Shown piece after piece: positions 13,611 to 16,395 of a stretch of DNA of 16,395 nt (the stretch's first letter is position 1; each line of letters begins with the position of its first letter). The translations under genes were made by a program, and so were the position numbers. The DNA lies in NCBI GenBank assembly GCA_024224995.1, contig JAAENB010000057.1, positions 1 to 16,395 on the forward strand, written 5' to 3'. A model generated the notes under the pieces. It did no database searches. It saw nothing but the letters and a program-made list of their open reading frames with translations, and had not been told where the DNA came from. This stretch comes from a bacterium (lineage in GTDB: Bacteria > Spirochaetota > UBA4802 > UBA5550).

Positions 13611-14327
13611 ATGAAAAAAATGTTAAAATTGACCGTGTGTACAGTATTCGCAGCAACTATAGCCTTTACCGGGTGTGAAGCCGGGCTTTCTCAAAGTGAA
13701 AGTTCAAATACAAGCAATGAGTTCAGCTTTTCCGATATGTACGAGAGTATCTCCACGCTGAAAGGAGAAATCGCTGCTTTGAGTTCCTCTAACAGCTCAC
13801 TACAGGGCTCTATAAACACTCTGGAGGCCAGCCTGCAAAATGAAATTACTCGTTCCACCGACGCGGAGGCTCAACTTCAGACTCAGATTACTGCGTTAAG
13901 CCAATTGATTGCACCTGTAGGCGCTGTTATTGCATGGCATAAAAACGCAACAACCGGGATGACCATTCCTGCAGGATGGGTTGAATGCAGCGGCGGAACA
14001 GTCGATGACGCCGATAGTCTGCTTAATGGGGTTAACATTCCCGACCTGAATGGAGAAGCCAGATTTTTACGTGGAAGCAGTACCAGTGGAACTTTCCAGG
14101 ATGATGCAATAAAAACACATAAGCATTCGATTTATGCAATAGCTGTCACTACTCATGAGAATGCTTTTACTATAAATGACGGCAGTGGTGACAATCTGGC
14201 AGCGGCGGATAATCTCCAACCTGGTACTAATGGTTGGCACCTTAAAGATTATGAAACATATTATACCGGGGATACGGAAACACGGCCAAAGAACATGTCG
14301 GTCGTCTGGATAATGAGAATTAAATAA
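13611..14327 (+). CDS. Lipoprotein with coiled coil and phage tail-collar domain
   Basis: This 238-residue protein begins with a lipoprotein signal peptide ending in FTGC (lipidated Cys22). A Ser/Asn-rich linker and a coiled coil (about 40-100) with repeated SSLQGSINTLEASLQ-type heptads follow. From 102 the sequence matches the phage tail-collar fold found in tail fibres: PVGAVIAWHK, GWVECSGG (122-129), IPDLNGEARFLRG (143-155), THKH (169-172) and the end ETRPKNMSVVW. Trimerisation through the coiled coil and display at the cell surface are likely, with a binding or adhesion role inferred from the fold. AGGAG lies six bases before the ATG. No phage gene is near, so it is not part of a prophage here. 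Confidence 0.8.
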   Translation: MKKMLKLTVCTVFAATIAFTGCEAGLSQSESSNTSNEFSFSDMYESISTLKGEIAALSSSNSSLQGSINTLEASLQNEITRSTDAEAQLQTQITALSQLIAPVGAVIAWHKNATTGMTIPAGWVECSGGTVDDADSLLNGVNIPDLNGEARFLRGSSTSGTFQDDAIKTHKHSIYAIAVTTHENAFTINDGSGDNLAAADNLQPGTNGWHLKDYETYYTGDTETRPKNMSVVWIMRIK

Positions 14328-14354
14328 ACTTGAAAATTTTAACCTCTCACCTAT

Positions 14355-14387
14355 AAAAAGACCTTTTCCCATAGAAAAGGTCTTTTT
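14355..14387 (+). terminator. Rho-independent terminator after the tail-collar lipoprotein
   Basis: Perfect 14-base arms AAAAAGACCTTTTC (14355-14368) and GAAAAGGTCTTTTT (14374-14387) enclose a five-base loop and end in a T run. It lies 28 bases after the stop codon and is nearly symmetrical, so it could work in both directions. Confidence 0.92.
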
Positions 14388-14466
14388 GTTATACTAAAAT
14401 ATAATATTAAATTCTTCTGGACATCAAATTCTTCTACCTGAGAATAAACCCCGGGAATAAAACTGC

Positions 14467-16248
14467 ATGTACCAGAAAAAAATCATTCATGAAAATGGCG
14501 TAAAAAAATTCCGTGGAGGGGAACTCCACTACCAGGAGGGCATGCCCCTGGTGACCCTGCATGGGACCTATTACGAAATGGGTCTCCAGTACGGGGTTCT
14601 TTTGAAAGATGAGATACAAGAATTCTTTGCCATAAATAACCGCTGTAAAAATGAAGTTATCGCAAAGATTCCCTGGTATTTCAGGCCCTTTGCCGGAATT
14701 GCCGAAAAAATCATCGCCTGGTATAATTCAAAGCGGATTCCCCGGAAATACCGGAGCGAAATAAAGGGCCTCTCCAGGGGAAGCGGTGTTCCTTACAATG
14801 ACGTGGCGTTTGTTGCTTTTGGTGGAGTGGTTTTCGACGCGGGTTGTACCGCTCTCCTTTCACGATCGGAAAAACCGGGAGGAAGCCTGCTGCACGGGCA
14901 AAATCTCGATTTTGAGCCCTATTACCTGGGGAATTTCCCGGTCATTATGGAGTATAATCCTCAGGGAAAATTCCGGTATGTCAATTTTGGCATCAGGGGC
15001 GTGCCCGGGATGTTCCACGGAATAAATAAAAATGGAATATCCATCACGGTCAATTATGGCGACGGTGCCTATAACAGGAAAAACAACGGGCTTCCAATGG
15101 GATACAAAATCAGGGAAGTCCTGGAAGGTGCCGCTGCGCTTAAGGATGCCGATGCTATTTTAAGGTCCCATGAAACCGATGAACCGGGCTGGATTGTCAC
15201 TATAGGCAGCGCCTTTGAAAAGACCGGCGCTGTTTATGATATTTTTGATAATATTATCGAGCGAAGCGACCTCAATGAAAAAGAGAATATGTACGCGCTA
15301 AACCGTATCTTTTCAAAAGATCGCCACCCCGACATGAAAAACTCAAAGAAATATTTACCCATAAGCAGGGGGGAAGGAACCTATAACCTGGTGCGGGCCG
15401 AAACAATGGAAAAACTTCTCCGCCGGAAAAAAATAGAGAATATTGATGATATGATATCCTGCCTGGGCAACATGGATCTTTCCGGGTATAGTGACTGCGT
15501 TGGTTCACTGAACGCGACCATTGTAAATGAACGGACACAACATACCCTCATATTCGATGCCGCGAATTATTCTGTCTATTTTGCCTCGGCCCCCGGGTAC
15601 AGCGCCCTCTCTACAATTTATCAGTATGATATAAAAACTTCCCGGGTTTCTGTTTATAAGCAGGAAAACCCAAAGCGCGGGGCAGGGGACATTAAGCGGT
15701 TTCTTCACTGGTATGGGGAATACCAGGAGGTTTTGCTGGTCAACAGGATTCTGGCAGGTGTACAAAACAAATTCCGTTTTATAAAACTGCCCCCGGGCGG
15801 TTTTGAAAGAATACTCAAACAAAGTGATTTATCCCTGGATCTGAACCCCAGGGAGCTATGGTCCTTTTATTTAATATGGAAACAAGACAGGAATGCTATC
15901 AACAATACTCAATTGATCTCAGCTATTGATAAAACGATTTCCCGGTACAGTGACTACGCTATTCTCTACATTATGAAGGGCAATATCCTGAGAAAAAGCA
16001 GGGAGCCCTCCAGTGCCATTCCCTGCTACGAACAGGCTTTGCAGGCAAAAATCCTCTCAGGATACGACAGGATCCATATTTACCGGGACCTGGTATATTT
16101 GTACGAGAAATCAGGTAATAAAACAAAAGCCGCTGAAAGATCAAAGCAGTGTCTTGATCTGGTTGAAGATTTGCAAAGAGAATATTGCGCGGGGAAAAAG
16201 GTAGAAGAGATTTACCGGGATATACGAAAATATGTTCGGAAGCGGTAA
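14467..16248 (+). CDS. C45-family autoproteolytic Ntn hydrolase with C-terminal TPR repeats
   Basis: This 593-residue protein resembles the C45 peptidase/acyl-CoA:6-aminopenicillanate acyltransferase family, which cleaves itself to expose an N-terminal Cys nucleophile and then acts on amide or acyl bonds. The nucleophile is probably Cys127 in FDAGCTALL, with cleavage between Gly126 and Cys127, followed by the conserved LLHGQNLDFEP (141-151) and GVPGMFHGINKNGISI downstream. The N-terminal HGTYYEMGLQYG (32-43) and the GLSRGSGVPYNDV stretch (101-113) fit the family. After the catalytic part, residues about 495-570 form two TPR-like units (ILYIMKGNILRKSREPSSAI, then a YLYEKSGNKTKAAERSK unit). No signal peptide is visible. 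The ribosome binding site is weak (GGGAA). Substrate is unknown. Confidence 0.85.
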   Translation: MYQKKIIHENGVKKFRGGELHYQEGMPLVTLHGTYYEMGLQYGVLLKDEIQEFFAINNRCKNEVIAKIPWYFRPFAGIAEKIIAWYNSKRIPRKYRSEIKGLSRGSGVPYNDVAFVAFGGVVFDAGCTALLSRSEKPGGSLLHGQNLDFEPYYLGNFPVIMEYNPQGKFRYVNFGIRGVPGMFHGINKNGISITVNYGDGAYNRKNNGLPMGYKIREVLEGAAALKDADAILRSHETDEPGWIVTIGSAFEKTGAVYDIFDNIIERSDLNEKENMYALNRIFSKDRHPDMKNSKKYLPISRGEGTYNLVRAETMEKLLRRKKIENIDDMISCLGNMDLSGYSDCVGSLNATIVNERTQHTLIFDAANYSVYFASAPGYSALSTIYQYDIKTSRVSVYKQENPKRGAGDIKRFLHWYGEYQEVLLVNRILAGVQNKFRFIKLPPGGFERILKQSDLSLDLNPRELWSFYLIWKQDRNAINNTQLISAIDKTISRYSDYAILYIMKGNILRKSREPSSAIPCYEQALQAKILSGYDRIHIYRDLVYLYEKSGNKTKAAERSKQCLDLVEDLQREYCAGKKVEEIYRDIRKYVRKR

Positions 16249-16249
16249 G

Positions 16250-16289
16250 CTCTTAAGAAACTCTTTTTAAATAGGGCCGGTTTCCGGGG
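16250..16289 (-). repeat. Inverted copy of the rtcB2-prfH intergenic repeat
   Basis: The reverse complement of these 40 bases matches 9828-9867 with only two differences. It begins directly after the stop codon of the C45 gene and ends with the AAAAAGAGTTTCTTAAGAG motif. The same motif in direct orientation lies at 123-141. Confidence 0.85.
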
Positions 16290-16311
16290 ATTTTACCACG
16301 GAGCGGTTTTC

Positions 16312-16367
16312 GTGACGTTTTTGTGTAGGGGGGAGAGGCATGCCTCGCCCCTACGCAAAAACGTCAC
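16312..16367. repeat. Long imperfect inverted repeat
   Basis: The outer arms GTGACGTTTTTGTGTAGGGG (16312-16331) and CCCCTACGCAAAAACGTCAC (16348-16367) pair with one mismatch. The centre contains the palindrome GAGGCATGCCTC. A two-base insertion on the left breaks otherwise continuous pairing of about 27 bases. It has no coding capacity and looks like a mobile palindromic intergenic repeat. Confidence 0.85.
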
Positions 16368-16395
16368 TGAGGGGTAAACCCAAATAAACACCGCA

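Noticed and set aside
13611..14327. Prophage or tailocin remnant
   Set aside because: Only the collar domain is phage-like; the protein has its own lipoprotein signal, promoter and terminator, and no structural or lysis gene is nearby.

Overview
The window is a 16.4 kb stretch of chromosome from a diderm bacterium, moderately AT-rich, with 13 well-supported protein genes, one candidate micro-ORF and no RNA genes that I can recognise. Two lipoproteins (one with a relaxed lipobox), an HD-GYP protein, a Cys-rich DUF3795 protein and a 5'-nucleotidase tethered by a C-terminal membrane helix suggest an anaerobic or facultative lineage. A spirochaete or a related phylum is my best guess, but this is weak inference: there is no rRNA or other marker gene. 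There is no insertion sequence, prophage or CRISPR array.

Layout. Positions 1-165 are intergenic repeat DNA. 166-3581 (+) holds a PaaX-type regulator, a DUF3795 protein and an exported 5'-nucleotidase-family enzyme with its own sigma70-type promoter, ending at a bidirectional terminator. 3613-7858 (-) holds, in transcription order, a DUF488 protein with an extra N-terminal domain, a short-spaced partner of unknown function, a membrane-anchored alpha/alpha-barrel protein resembling linalool dehydratase/isomerase, and an HD-GYP protein that has lost the His of its HD motif. The DUF488/partner pair is visibly more AT-rich than its neighbours, starts from its own promoter, and faces a divergent promoter driving a 13-codon basic micro-ORF; it looks like an acquired two-gene cassette.

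8076-10231 is dominated by rtcB2 and by intergenic repeats and palindromes. rtcB2 (8490-9632) and prfH (10232-10891) form the RNA-ligase/release-factor-H pair that, in the E. coli case, rescues and repairs ribosomes cut in the 16S rRNA decoding centre. Here about 600 bases of repeat-derived DNA separate them, and a similar short motif (GTTCCTTAA..GAGAACA) precedes both start codons.

10962-13378 (-) contains a TetR repressor, a metallo-beta-lactamase-fold hydrolase and a small acidic lipoprotein. Two near-identical palindromes (ATATACCGAYTGGTATAT) sit inside the tetR promoter and inside the hydrolase promoter, so TetR very probably controls both. The lipoprotein has a sigma54-like -24/-12 element. 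13611-14327 (+) encodes a lipoprotein with a coiled coil and a phage tail-collar domain, closed by a strong terminator. 14467-16248 (+) encodes a C45-family Ntn hydrolase with a C-terminal TPR extension. The window ends in a long imperfect inverted repeat and an inverted copy of the repeat found between rtcB2 and prfH.

The strongest leads are the DUF488/partner cassette, the split rtcB2-prfH repair pair with its shared upstream motif, the tail-collar lipoprotein and the degenerate HD-GYP protein.
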